Shown here: positions 24,605 through 34,758 of the stretch, piece after piece | How the letters are laid out: every line of letters starts with the position of its first letter | Numbering within the stretch: position 1 is the first letter of the stretch | NCBI GenBank assembly: GCA_050290265.1 | Contig: JBNKHI010000012.1 | Location: 11,812-75,811, forward strand | Direction of reading: 5' to 3' | Length of the DNA: 64,000 nt | Source of the DNA: JBNKFV01 sp050290265 | GTDB taxonomy: Bacteria; Pseudomonadota; Gammaproteobacteria; Pseudomonadales; Cellvibrionaceae | Notes under the pieces: generated by a model | What the model was told of the DNA's origin: nothing | Seen by the model: the letters and a program-made list of their open reading frames with translations, nothing else | The model's database searches: none | Made by a program: the position numbers and the translations under genes

Positions 24605-26176
24605 TCAATTTTCACTAGCCGGGCCGTCCAGGGATCGGGTAACCGCTTCGCCTGAGCCGTCCTCCTCATACTCGTCCAATTCGGGATCGTCCAATGCTGC
24701 ATTCAAGCGTGAAGACTCTATACTTTTTTTGGTTTTTGCTCCTAGCTTTTTCAGCTCCTCTATACGTCGAATAACGTTCCCCCGACCACTTTGCATTCTT
24801 GACTGCGCTTGTTCATAAGCGGATTGCGCTTTATTAAGGCTTCGACCAATTTCATCTACAGACTCGATAACTCGGACAAAGTGGTCGTAAAGGCCGCCGG
24901 CTTTACTGGCGATAAGATCTGCGTTGCGATTTTGTTTTTCATTTCGCCAGATATTCTCAACCGTTCGCAGCGTTGCCAGTAGCGTTGTCGGACTAACAAC
25001 AATGACATGTTTGTCATAGGCGTCGCGAAAAATGGTTGGGTCATATTGCAAGGCGGCCATAAAAGCCGCTTCGATTGGCACAAAAATGAAAACGAAGTCC
25101 AAGCTTCGAATGCCTTCTAATTTTTCATAGCTTTTAATACTTAAGCCATTGATATGAGTTCTCAACGAAGCAACATGTTGTTTCAATGACTTTTCTTTTT
25201 CCACTGGATCAGTTGCACTACAGTAACGTTCGTAATCGAGCAAACTGACCTTAGCGTCAATGACGATATCTTTATTTTCGGGGAGACGAACGATGACATC
25301 GGGATTGCGACGTGCACCTACATCGGACGACAAGCTTACCTGAACATCATATTCTCGGCCTTTCTGGAGCCCCGATTCCTCCAGGACTCGTTCGAGAACC
25401 ACCTCGCCCCAATTGCCTTGGGTTTTATTGTCGCCTTTTAAGGCATTGGTCAAATTAACGGCATCTTCACTAATTTTCTGAGTCTGTCTATGTAATAACT
25501 CAATATGCCCTGCAAGCTTATTGCGGTCAGCATTTTCTTTTTCGTAAACATCTTCAACCTTGCGCCGAAATTCCAATAACTGCGTTTGTAATGGCCCGAT
25601 TGAGGCTGCCAGAGTGCTTTTACTGCTTTCCTGAAACTGCTCTTGCTTTGAAGTAAAGATACGGTTAGCTAAATTTTCAAACTCGCGACTAAGCTCCAAT
25701 TTAGCTTGTTTTAACAACTCTATTTGTTGTTGATAGTTTTTCTCATCTGCTGCCAACTGAGTCGTAATTGCGGTATTTTTTTCCGTCAAGGCTCTTATCT
25801 CAGTATCCTGCTTGGATAGCCTTTCCTGCAGAGATTCTATTTGTACTACTCGCTCCTGCAATCCAGAATTCAGGCGCCCTAACTCAGCAGCTTCTCTAGC
25901 TGTCTGCTCTAAACGCTTTACCAAGTCTTCAACTCTAGCCTGAGAAGCCTGCTCACTCTCTTTAACATATTGCAGCTCCTTCACTATTGATAAGTTATTT
26001 TTTTCCAACTCAAACAATTGCTGTCGATAATCGTTCTCGATATGCGTGACAATCTCGCTGTGACGACGACGCACCACTGCTAGAAAAACCAGACTCAGTA
26101 TCAGCGTAAAAAAGCACCCAACGACGAAGACTATTACGTTATCAAAAGAGTTGGCCAGGAAGTTTTCTATGGTCAT
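24605..26176 (-). CDS. rmuC: DNA recombination protein RmuC
   Basis: A 523-residue protein with an N-terminal membrane helix (about 10-33), a long coiled coil (about 40-200) and the RmuC nuclease-like domain (about 240-440). The latter has TQGNWGEVVLERVLE, VIVRLPENKDIVIDAKVSL and PIEAAFMAAL, with the D-x-K residues of the PD-(D/E)XK fold. In E. coli RmuC limits DNA inversions at short inverted repeats; later work links it to defence and to cutting of branched DNA. Divergent from the TPR gene. Confidence 0.93.
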   Translation of the reverse strand: MTIENFLANSFDNVIVFVVGCFFTLILSLVFLAVVRRRHSEIVTHIENDYRQQLFELEKNNLSIVKELQYVKESEQASQARVEDLVKRLEQTAREAAELGRLNSGLQERVVQIESLQERLSKQDTEIRALTEKNTAITTQLAADEKNYQQQIELLKQAKLELSREFENLANRIFTSKQEQFQESSKSTLAASIGPLQTQLLEFRRKVEDVYEKENADRNKLAGHIELLHRQTQKISEDAVNLTNALKGDNKTQGNWGEVVLERVLEESGLQKGREYDVQVSLSSDVGARRNPDVIVRLPENKDIVIDAKVSLLDYERYCSATDPVEKEKSLKQHVASLRTHINGLSIKSYEKLEGIRSLDFVFIFVPIEAAFMAALQYDPTIFRDAYDKHVIVVSPTTLLATLRTVENIWRNEKQNRNADLIASKAGGLYDHFVRVIESVDEIGRSLNKAQSAYEQAQSRMQSGRGNVIRRIEELKKLGAKTKKSIESSRLNAALDDPELDEYEEDGSGEAVTRSLDGPASEN

Positions 26177-26258
26177 AAGCTAGTGTATTAACCCTATAAG
26201 CTTGGTATTATTCCGAACAATTTCGACTAACCTTATCCGTTCGGTATTGTATTCAAAT

Positions 26259-26684
26259 ATGCCTGCACTCAATCAGGAACTTGCAGAACACATTAAGCAG
26301 CTCTGCGCCTCCGGCTATGAACAGTATGATCAGGGAGACCTCGCCCAAGCAATCCGGCTATTCTACCAAGCTTGGATCAAACTCCCAAAGCCTCAAACTG
26401 ACTATGAAGAAGCCGGCTGGGTATTGACGGCACTCGGCGATGGCTATTTTCGACAGCAGAAGTATCAGCAAGCCATTGAGGCATTAACCTCCGCACTGTA
26501 CTGTCCCAACCTGGCCAACAACCCCTTTGTCCAACTAAGGTTAGGACAATGTTACTTCCATCTACCAAACACGGCAGCGGCTCGCAGCGCGCTATTTAAG
26601 GCGTATCAGGGTGGTGGCGAGAACTTGTTCAACAAGGAGCCACCACAATACAGGGCGGCTATTATCGACCTGCTTCCGGGTTAA
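26259..26684 (+). CDS. Small TPR protein
   Basis: A 141-residue protein made largely of tetratricopeptide-type helical repeats: ASGYEQYDQGDLAQAIRLFY, VLTALGDGYFRQQKYQQAIE and FVQLRLGQCYFHLPN. It is likely a cytosolic scaffold; no enzymatic motif is seen. I chose the ATG at 26259 over an upstream TTG, although no Shine-Dalgarno is evident. It ends 10 bases before murI and is probably co-transcribed with it. Confidence 0.78.
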   Translation: MPALNQELAEHIKQLCASGYEQYDQGDLAQAIRLFYQAWIKLPKPQTDYEEAGWVLTALGDGYFRQQKYQQAIEALTSALYCPNLANNPFVQLRLGQCYFHLPNTAAARSALFKAYQGGGENLFNKEPPQYRAAIIDLLPG

Positions 26685-26694
26685 TAGAGCATTT

Positions 26695-27555
26695 ATGCCT
26701 GACAATATAGTGAGTCCAACCATTAGCAAGACCGCCTCAAATAACCCATGTGTACTTGTTTTTGACTCTGGTGTTGGAGGGCTCACCATTGCACATGAAA
26801 TACAGCAGTGTTGCCCGGCAGTTAATCTGATATACCTGTCTGATAATGAAGCATTTCCCTATGGACTCAAGTCTGCTGACTACCTCATACCTAGAGTTGA
26901 GCAAGTACTGACCGCCTGCCTAGAAAGGCACTCAGCAGATCTGATTGTGATTGCCTGTAACACAGCCAGCACCGTGGCCCTGCCCCATATCCGCAGTCAT
27001 TTTGACATTCCTGTTGTTGGTGTTGTTCCCGCAATTAAACCAGCGGCAGCGCTATCAAAGACCAGCGCAATCGGCCTGCTAGCCACACCGGGTACAATAC
27101 AGCGCTCTTATACTCAGGACCTAATCAATAGTTATGCAAGGCATTGCAATATTGTGAAAATCGGTAGTAACCGCTTAGTCCAGATCGCTGAAGAGAAATT
27201 ACGCGGAATCCCTGTAAACCGTCGTGAGCTTGAAGAAATTTTAATGCCTTTTATAGAGCCAGAAGAAAACCTGAAGCTGGATACCATCGTGCTTGCCTGC
27301 ACCCACTTTCCACTGCTTAAAAAAGAGCTTATCTCAATAGCACCAGACCATTGGACTTGGCTGGACTCCGGTGAAGCTATCGCGAGGAGAGTTGACTATT
27401 TGTTAGCTGAGAAGGGTTATAAACAACTAGCAGGTCCACGAAACAACGCTCAAATAGCGATAACAACCGGCTTAGAGGATATCAAGTTACTTAGCCCCAT
27501 ACTTGCCCAATTTGGTTTTGCGGATTTTGTAAGACTTCAGCTACCCTCTAGTTAG
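26695..27555 (+). CDS. murI: Glutamate racemase
   Basis: A 286-residue racemase that makes D-glutamate for peptidoglycan. The catalytic cysteines are in VIACNTASTVALPH (about residue 87) and VLACTHFPLLKKEL (about 202). FDSGVGGLTIAHE near the start is the glycine-rich family signature and SDNEAFPYG follows. The ATG at 26695 has GAG seven bases upstream. An open frame extends upstream through the TPR gene in another frame and is not used. Confidence 0.94.
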   Translation: MPDNIVSPTISKTASNNPCVLVFDSGVGGLTIAHEIQQCCPAVNLIYLSDNEAFPYGLKSADYLIPRVEQVLTACLERHSADLIVIACNTASTVALPHIRSHFDIPVVGVVPAIKPAAALSKTSAIGLLATPGTIQRSYTQDLINSYARHCNIVKIGSNRLVQIAEEKLRGIPVNRRELEEILMPFIEPEENLKLDTIVLACTHFPLLKKELISIAPDHWTWLDSGEAIARRVDYLLAEKGYKQLAGPRNNAQIAITTGLEDIKLLSPILAQFGFADFVRLQLPSS

Positions 27556-27771
27556 TCGCACCTCACAATAATAATCCTTTAAAACCTGTGGGCATTGCGG
27601 AAGGCTCATCTTATGCTAACATTGAGCCGGTTCACTGAATAACTATGTGGGTAAAGAAAATCGTCACATCATTACCAATAGCGTGACACAAACCTGACTG
27701 AGACATACCCAGATTTTTAATCTCAGTTCGAGAATCAAGACTTAATCAATAAAGTTAAAAGGGTCGAAATT

Positions 27772-28065
27772 ATGCGAAATATTGTCAAAACCGTTGTTTC
27801 AGTTTTGGTACTCACGGCTAGTTCAGCCTGCTTTAGTTGTGGTGACAAACCAGAAAAGCCCACGCTACCCGATGCGGAAACCGCCGTTACACCGCAGATG
27901 ATAAAGGCCAAAAACGACGTTAAGGCTTATATTTCGGCGGCTGAAGCCTATTTGAGCTGCGGCCTACCGACTAAGAAGCATAATGACATGGTCGACGAGA
28001 TGAAAAGCGTAGCCGATAACTTCAACGATATTATTCGAGCATTCAAGGCCCGTATGGCAGGCTAA
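27772..28065 (+). CDS. Small exported protein, unknown function
   Basis: A 97-residue protein that I do not recognise. Residues 1-24 look like a signal peptide, with basic MRNIVK, a hydrophobic stretch and SSACFSCG. The cysteine context lacks the leucine expected at lipobox -3, so lipoprotein processing is uncertain. The mature part is short, charged and probably helical, with one more cysteine in YLSCGLP. AGGG lies about 9 bases before the ATG. It stands alone with 216 bases upstream and 195 downstream, a sign of independent expression. Confidence 0.7.
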   Translation: MRNIVKTVVSVLVLTASSACFSCGDKPEKPTLPDAETAVTPQMIKAKNDVKAYISAAEAYLSCGLPTKKHNDMVDEMKSVADNFNDIIRAFKARMAG

Positions 28066-28079
28066 CCTGCACATTTTTT

Positions 28080-28100
28080 GGTCAGCACGGATTGCTGACC
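28080..28100. other. Perfect 8-bp inverted repeat
   Basis: GGTCAGCA (28080-28087), CGGAT loop and TGCTGACC (28093-28100) lie 14 bases after the small exported gene. The T-run (28074-28079) precedes the stem rather than following it, so it is not a normal terminator on the + strand; it could still stabilise the transcript end. Confidence 0.5.
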
Positions 28101-28260
28101 TGATACGCGCCTACTTACTGATTACAATTTACCCTCCCCCGCTTTTCTTTTGCCGAGCCTAGTACAAAGCAGTCGGTTACTGTCCTTAAATTCTGTTAAG
28201 CTAGCGCTAATGTTCAACCCCTATCAGCTGTGCATCCTCAAATTTCTGGGTCTCTAATTC

Positions 28261-31077
28261 ATGCTCTCTGCACTATTTGAGCTCGACATACTACAAACTG
28301 CCGTGTCCCAAAAGGCATTAATACTAACGCCTAACAGTCGCCTAAACCGAAAAATAGTCGATGTTTACAATCAACTGCAATTAGAAAACGGTAGTACTCA
28401 CTGGCATCCCATAACCTGTTACTCATTGCAACAGTGGATACAAAACTGTCTTCAGGATTTATGGGTTAGAGGATACCAACCATTAGACAAGCACTTACTC
28501 AGTGATCAGCAAGCCTTGTGGATCTGGCAACAAATTATCAAACAAGACTTAGATGCCGTTCCACTGATGGATATCACTCAGACCGCACAAACTGCACATC
28601 AGGCACTTAAGTCTCTATTACTGTGGGATATTGACAGCGAGCAGTTAGCTGAACACAACGCCGGCGAACACAATTTGTTCATCGGCTGGAAAGAAGCCTT
28701 TTTAACCACGCTCAGTGACCGACAGCTTATACTTCAGGAACAAGCTATCCCTATTCTGAAACAGGCTTTTTCTGAGGGCACGCTGAATAAATGGAATAAT
28801 ATTTACTTACAAAGTTTTGATGATATTGCGCCAGCATATAAAGCCCTAATTGATATGGCCGGCTCACACATTCATAAACCCAAACAAGCTTCAGTTAAAA
28901 ACAACAACCTAAGTCGATTAGAGTTTGTACAGACAGAAGACGAATTACGTGCTGCTGCGCACTGGAGTCGACAAATACTTGAACAAAACCCGAATTCAAG
29001 TATAGGCGTCATTACACCAAATCTGGGACAGAACCGTGAACTCGTAGAACGAATTTTCACTGAGGTGTTTGAATTTAATTACTTACATCCTGAAACACCG
29101 CGCTACACATTACCGTTTAATTTCTCAACCGGTACGCCTTTGGCACAGACACCTGTCATAAAGAATGCGTTGAATCTTTTGCGGTTAGAACAAGTACGAC
29201 ACACCGTGAGCAGCATACAAGAACTTTTTTTCTCACCGTTTTCAATTTTCGATCAACTAAGTCACGACACAAAAGTTACCTGGTTAAAAGGTATTAGATC
29301 TATTCGCACAAGCACTATCCTTAGTGCAGACCTGCGCCGCACATTAAGTGAAATAGCCGAAAATCTATCTGAAAAAGAACTATTGCAATTAACAGAAGTT
29401 CAATCGTTATTACAATATCTAAGAGAATACAAAAAACAACGCCCCAAGTTACAATCAGCACAAGAATGGACTAACAGTTTTTCAGAACAATTAACTAAAC
29501 TGGGCTGGCCCGGACAGCGGCGCTTAGACAGTGTGGAATATCAACAAGTCAATCAATGGTTTTTATTGCTCGATCAATTCCAACAATTAGATAGTGTCAG
29601 TGGACCAGTAAGCAGACAGGCAGCGTTCAACCATTTAAGCAACATGGCATCTGCAACGCACTTTCAGGCCCAAACTCCCGAATCACCTATTCAGATTCTC
29701 GGCATACTGGAAGGCGCAGGATTACGTTTTGACCACTGCTGGGTATTTGGACTCACTGATCGAAGCTGGCCCGTTAGCCCTTCTCCCAACCCGTTGCTTC
29801 CACAGAGTTTACAAAAACTGCACGCCATGCCCCACTCTACCGCAGAGAGAGAGCTAACTTACGCACGCAGTCTTATGGAAAATTATCGGCAGGCAGCCAC
29901 AACCGTTATATTTTCCAGTAGCAACTATGGCGATGATGAAGTGATGTCCGCCAGCCCTCTCATTCGTGATCTCAACATAGATAAAAATCTAGACAATCAA
30001 ATTAACATATTTTTGGGTCAGTCAGATTTTACAAAAAGGCAATTTAACCCCAACAGCTTAGACTGGTTTAACCCAGGTAAGGCACCCCAGATTGATCCTG
30101 ATGAAGCGGCCCAAATGAAAGGCGGGACAACTATTTTACAATGGCAGTCAGCATGTCCCTACAACGCTTTCGCCCGGTTTCGGTTAGGTGCAGAACCCAA
30201 GCAAACTGCCGAAGATGGCTTTCCGGCACTACAACGCGGCGTAATAATTCACCAAATACTTGCTAACTTTTGGCAAGAAGTTCAAACATCAACTGCGTTG
30301 CATAAACTTAATAAGGGAAGTCTAGAATCACTACTAGAACATTACAGCAATCAAGCCTTTGACAGTTTGGCCAGTTTACATCGACTTCGACTTGGCGATG
30401 AGCTGATAGAGCTGGAGAAAAACCGGCAATTGACATTATTAAAGGACTGGCTTGAACTGGAAAAGCAACGGCCTGAATTTACCGTAATAGGTGCTGAACA
30501 CCCTGTCACACTTAAGCTGAATGCATTAGCTTTGCGTATGCGTATCGATAGAATTGACAAGCTCGAAGACGGACGCCTGCTCTTGATTGATTATAAAACA
30601 GGCACACCTACATTTAATAAATTTATGGGGCCGAGGTTAGAAGAACCACAACTACCACTCTACGGTATGAGTCTGTTTAGTGACGACAATACCCACAATA
30701 AACTCGACTACGCTTCAATCACCGTAGACGACATAGCCGGTCTGGGTTATGCCATTATCAATGTGAAAGCATTGGGGTTCAGTGGACTTGCCAACGGTGA
30801 TTTAGGTATAGCGGGTATTCAAGCAATTGAAAAACAGAAAAGTAATAACGTGGCAGAAAACTGGCAAGCCCAGTGGCATTCATGGTCAGAATCATTAAAC
30901 GCCATTACTCAAGAGTTTATTGAAGGGGAAGCGCCACCGATCTATGCCCAGACACAATTACAACGTCATTATGAAGAGTTTATCGAACTCAACCGGTTGC
31001 CGGAGCAAGCACAAATCAAACAAATATTGGAAAAAAAACGACAGTCAAGTGCTGATGATTCAGGAGCCAAATCGTGA
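28261..31077 (+). CDS. AddB-like PD-(D/E)XK nuclease subunit
   Basis: A 938-residue protein of the gammaproteobacterial probable DNA repair protein family that resembles AddB. The N-terminal half keeps the fold of an inactivated helicase without a functional P-loop (LTPNSRLNRKIVDVYN at about residues 21-36). The C-terminal nuclease module has CPYNAFARFRLG (about 636-647), GVIIHQILANFW and MRIDRIDKLEDGRLLLIDYKTG in pieces (about 760-781), giving the D...D-x-K metal site. Only one obvious cysteine of the AddB iron-sulfur staple is visible near this region. The stop overlaps the GTG start of the AddA-like helicase, so the two subunits are translationally coupled. Confidence 0.85.
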   Translation: MLSALFELDILQTAVSQKALILTPNSRLNRKIVDVYNQLQLENGSTHWHPITCYSLQQWIQNCLQDLWVRGYQPLDKHLLSDQQALWIWQQIIKQDLDAVPLMDITQTAQTAHQALKSLLLWDIDSEQLAEHNAGEHNLFIGWKEAFLTTLSDRQLILQEQAIPILKQAFSEGTLNKWNNIYLQSFDDIAPAYKALIDMAGSHIHKPKQASVKNNNLSRLEFVQTEDELRAAAHWSRQILEQNPNSSIGVITPNLGQNRELVERIFTEVFEFNYLHPETPRYTLPFNFSTGTPLAQTPVIKNALNLLRLEQVRHTVSSIQELFFSPFSIFDQLSHDTKVTWLKGIRSIRTSTILSADLRRTLSEIAENLSEKELLQLTEVQSLLQYLREYKKQRPKLQSAQEWTNSFSEQLTKLGWPGQRRLDSVEYQQVNQWFLLLDQFQQLDSVSGPVSRQAAFNHLSNMASATHFQAQTPESPIQILGILEGAGLRFDHCWVFGLTDRSWPVSPSPNPLLPQSLQKLHAMPHSTAERELTYARSLMENYRQAATTVIFSSSNYGDDEVMSASPLIRDLNIDKNLDNQINIFLGQSDFTKRQFNPNSLDWFNPGKAPQIDPDEAAQMKGGTTILQWQSACPYNAFARFRLGAEPKQTAEDGFPALQRGVIIHQILANFWQEVQTSTALHKLNKGSLESLLEHYSNQAFDSLASLHRLRLGDELIELEKNRQLTLLKDWLELEKQRPEFTVIGAEHPVTLKLNALALRMRIDRIDKLEDGRLLLIDYKTGTPTFNKFMGPRLEEPQLPLYGMSLFSDDNTHNKLDYASITVDDIAGLGYAIINVKALGFSGLANGDLGIAGIQAIEKQKSNNVAENWQAQWHSWSESLNAITQEFIEGEAPPIYAQTQLQRHYEEFIELNRLPEQAQIKQILEKKRQSSADDSGAKS

Positions 31078-34000
31078 GTCATCAACCTCAAGACCAAGCA
31101 GCTCGTGATAGAGCTTTAACGCCGAATTTATCTTTTGCCGTTTCTGCCCCTGCAGGTTCAGGTAAAACAGGTTTGCTTACGCAACGGGTATTAACGTTAT
31201 TAGCACAGTGCGAACAACCAGAAGAAGTACTCAGTATTACCTTCACGCGTAAAGCCGCGGCAGAGATGCAAACACGGATTTACGATGCATTAACTGTTGC
31301 AGCAACGACAGAACGGCCTGGGGATAGCTATGCGGTCAAAACGTGGGACTTGGCTCGCGCAGTATTGGCCGTTAGTGAAAGAGAAAACTGGCAATTGCTC
31401 AATAATAAAAACCGTCTGCGCGTTATGACTATCGATGGTTTATGTAGAACACTGACGCAACAGCTGCCCGTAAGCAGCGGTTTAGGCGTCAGACTGGACA
31501 CCTGTGAAGATCCGGCATTACTATACAAAGAAGCTTGTCATAGCTTACTAGATCAACTGGAAACCAGTTCGCCCTATCAAAATTCAGTGCGACATCTATT
31601 TCAACATCTTGATAATAACTACAACAAAATCGAATCTCTCTTAATCAACCTGCTGGCCAGCCGAGACCAATGGTTGAGCCATATTTTTAGTAGTAGAGAT
31701 GAAAAGCAGTATTTAGAGAATGTACTTGAGCGTATTGTCTCTGAGACATTACAGAAATGTGCTCTGATAATAGCCCCCATCGCCTCAGACTTAGTTCTTT
31801 TAGCAGACTATGCTGCAAGCAACCTGCTAAATGACCACAAAACATCCTCACCTGTTTGCGCCTGTAAAGGGCTGACCGCATTACCAAAACCATCACCAGA
31901 ATATTTGCCTGTTTGGTTTGGACTGGTCCAGCTTCTTACTACAGACACCGGAACCTGGCGAAAAACAGTCAATAAAACACAGGGGTTTCCTACTGGTGAG
32001 ACAAAAGACGAAAAGATTATCGCAAAGCAGCGTAAAGCGTCACTGTATGAAATTATCAGTTGGTGCAACGAACAACCTCTTCTTAATGACTTGCTGCAAA
32101 ATATAAAACTGTTACCACAACCTAAATATCCCGATAACCAATGGGAATTTCTTGATAGTTTGACGCAGGTATTGCCTTTATTAGCTGCCCAATTAAAAGT
32201 TGTGTTCAGTCAACGCAAACAAGTAGATTTTATCGAAATTACCCAAGCGGCGTTGCTTGCATTGGGTGATTCCGATACCCCCTCAGATCTTGCCCTTAAA
32301 CTCGATTATCGAATACAACATATCCTTATTGACGAGTTTCAGGATACATCCGTAGCACAGTTACGGTTGCTAGAAAAATTAACAGCTGGCTGGCAACCCA
32401 ACGACGGTCGAAGTTTATTTTTGGTCGGTGATGGAATGCAGTCTTGTTACAGTTTTCGAGGAGCGAATGTTGGTATATTTCTCGAAGTTAGGCGCAGCGG
32501 TATTGGTGATGTCGCTTTGGAACCACTGGATCTAACTGTCAATTTCAGAAGTCATGAAGCCGTTGTAAATTGGGTGAATGACACGTTTTCAATGGCCTTT
32601 CCTGTAGTAGATGACATTAATCGAGGAGCCGTTCGATATGCAATCAGCCATGCGTTTAAAACGCGGTCAGAAGCCCTAGCTACGGGTGTTTTGTGTTATG
32701 GGATAACGGACGAAAACAATTCGAAACAATTAGAGGCAAATCTTGTCGTTGATTTAATTCAGCAAGCTCAACAAGAAGCCCCTGACGAAACGATTGCAGT
32801 GCTGGTTAGATCGCGCCCACACCTGCGATCAATTTTGCGTACTCTCGAACAATCTGGTCTGACATGGCAAGCACAAGAAATCGACCCTCTTGCTCAACGC
32901 ATGGCCATTATAGACCTATTGTCGTTAACCAAAGCATTGCTCGATCCAAGCGATCGTATCGCCTGGTTAGCCCTATTACGCTCACCCTGGTGCGGGCTAA
33001 ACAATAACGAGTTGTTTCATTTCGTCAATTGGAATCCCGAACAAGATTCCAGCGCCATAGAAGAGGAAAATGCCAAGCGTCATCAATTCAGTATTATGAC
33101 CTTGTTGACACGGTTTTTAGATCTGGACGCAGAAAAACGGCGGCAACTCGCTCTAAGCACAGAAGCTATAGCGTCTTTGATGCGATTCGGTCAGCTTATT
33201 CTAGCCAGTTGGACAACACGCCAACGTAATTCATTTAGGGCAAGTATTCAGGGTTTATGGCTCGCGCTAGGCGGCCCTGCCGCACTGCTTGATCCAAGCG
33301 ATATCGACAATACTGCGCGCTACTTTAACCTGCTCAGTGATTATGAGAGTGGCGGAACCATAGCCGACTGGGATATTTTTGAGCGCGCCGTCCAGCGACT
33401 TTATGCCGCGCCCAATAGCCAGTCGAACCCCAAACTGCAAGTGATGACCATTCACAAATCGAAAGGCTTGGAATTTGACACCGTCATCATTCCTGGTTTG
33501 GACTCCCGACCTAGAGCCGACGATGCCCAACTACTTCTGTGGCAAGAACGTCTGGATGACCATGGTAATACGGACTTGCTAATGGCTCCTGCGCATGCAA
33601 CTGGCAACGAAAAAGACGGTATTTACCAATTTGTTGCCAATGAAATGCGGCTGAAAAGAGACTATGAATCCTCCCGCTTATTGTATGTGGGCTGCACGCG
33701 CGCTATACGCCAGCTGCACCTGATTGCTGAAGTAAAATATAACGACAAGGATCAGCTCACTAAACCCAGCCGCAGTAGCCTGCTAGCGCCCATTTGGCCG
33801 ACCTTTGAGGAGCAAATGCAACCGGTTGAGAGCAAACCATCAGCTTTCGATGAGGAATGTCGTGATAATCAGCATCCAATCGCGTCAGATTCAGCTATGT
33901 CACCTGCCGACACCAAAAATGAGCTGGCATTCTGGCTGCGACGCCTCCCCGCGACATGGCAAACCCCAGACTTTACCAGCAGCTCGCTCTTAGCGGCGTT

Positions 34001-34622
34001 TCGAGGGCACGAATTTGATGATGACGATAACCTGCCTGAACGTGAAACACGTTCCAGTGTAATCGCGCGTCACACTGGGACGGTGTTACATCGTTACTTA
34101 CAGTACATCACCGAACAAGGAATCAGTGTGTTTAGGCAGGAAGCCTCTGATCAGTTAACCCGTTTTTGGACATTTCAACTGCTGCAGCTCGGTTTGAGTA
34201 ACCTCGAAGCCCATAAAGCCTGTACTAACCTGCATAATGCGATTCAAAAAATCACTCAGGACCCTATTGGTCAATGGGTGTTAAATAACCAACACACCGA
34301 GAGCCGCTGTGAAGAAGCTCTCTGGTCGACATCAAATCAGGGGCAGCCACGACTTCAAATTATTGACCGAACATTTATTGCCAAACCACCCGTAAACACT
34401 CTGTTAAGCGCCAAGGATTCGCGCACATGCCGCTGGATCATTGACTACAAATCAAGCCAACCGCAGGAACAGACAGTAGAAACATTCCTCCAAGAGCAAA
34501 CAGACCTGTATACGGCACAATTAACTGGCTATGCCAAATTATTTCGCCAGCAAGGCGAAGCCCATATTCGTACAGCGCTTTATTTTCCGTTATTAGCCTA
34601 TTTTCATGAGATTGATTGCTAA
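31074..34622 (+). CDS. AddA-like UvrD-family helicase/nuclease
   Basis: A 1182-residue DNA helicase-nuclease for double-strand end processing. The helicase motifs are complete: Walker A SAPAGSGKTGLL (about residues 23-34), ILIDEFQDTS (about 417-426), VGDGMQSCYSFRGAN, TIHKSKGLEFDTVIIPG (about 790-806) and LLYVGCTRA. A C-terminal RecB-type nuclease is also intact, with GTVLHRYLQ (about 1003-1011), LQIIDRTF and WIIDYKSS (about 1121-1128). The GTG start overlaps the partner stop in GTGA and has GGAG 8 bases upstream. Whether it replaces or supplements RecBCD cannot be judged from this window. Confidence 0.88.
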   Translation: MSHQPQDQAARDRALTPNLSFAVSAPAGSGKTGLLTQRVLTLLAQCEQPEEVLSITFTRKAAAEMQTRIYDALTVAATTERPGDSYAVKTWDLARAVLAVSERENWQLLNNKNRLRVMTIDGLCRTLTQQLPVSSGLGVRLDTCEDPALLYKEACHSLLDQLETSSPYQNSVRHLFQHLDNNYNKIESLLINLLASRDQWLSHIFSSRDEKQYLENVLERIVSETLQKCALIIAPIASDLVLLADYAASNLLNDHKTSSPVCACKGLTALPKPSPEYLPVWFGLVQLLTTDTGTWRKTVNKTQGFPTGETKDEKIIAKQRKASLYEIISWCNEQPLLNDLLQNIKLLPQPKYPDNQWEFLDSLTQVLPLLAAQLKVVFSQRKQVDFIEITQAALLALGDSDTPSDLALKLDYRIQHILIDEFQDTSVAQLRLLEKLTAGWQPNDGRSLFLVGDGMQSCYSFRGANVGIFLEVRRSGIGDVALEPLDLTVNFRSHEAVVNWVNDTFSMAFPVVDDINRGAVRYAISHAFKTRSEALATGVLCYGITDENNSKQLEANLVVDLIQQAQQEAPDETIAVLVRSRPHLRSILRTLEQSGLTWQAQEIDPLAQRMAIIDLLSLTKALLDPSDRIAWLALLRSPWCGLNNNELFHFVNWNPEQDSSAIEEENAKRHQFSIMTLLTRFLDLDAEKRRQLALSTEAIASLMRFGQLILASWTTRQRNSFRASIQGLWLALGGPAALLDPSDIDNTARYFNLLSDYESGGTIADWDIFERAVQRLYAAPNSQSNPKLQVMTIHKSKGLEFDTVIIPGLDSRPRADDAQLLLWQERLDDHGNTDLLMAPAHATGNEKDGIYQFVANEMRLKRDYESSRLLYVGCTRAIRQLHLIAEVKYNDKDQLTKPSRSSLLAPIWPTFEEQMQPVESKPSAFDEECRDNQHPIASDSAMSPADTKNELAFWLRRLPATWQTPDFTSSSLLAAFRGHEFDDDDNLPERETRSSVIARHTGTVLHRYLQYITEQGISVFRQEASDQLTRFWTFQLLQLGLSNLEAHKACTNLHNAIQKITQDPIGQWVLNNQHTESRCEEALWSTSNQGQPRLQIIDRTFIAKPPVNTLLSAKDSRTCRWIIDYKSSQPQEQTVETFLQEQTDLYTAQLTGYAKLFRQQGEAHIRTALYFPLLAYFHEIDC

Positions 34623-34758
34623 AACAGTCTGGAAAACGTAACGTTAAATGCGCACAATATCGGGCTGTTAAGCGTTACGCCCACCCACAGGCTAATTAAA
34701 ACGCTCAAATATTATACAGAGTATTATTTTTACTGCTTACTAAGAATTGGAAGAATCC

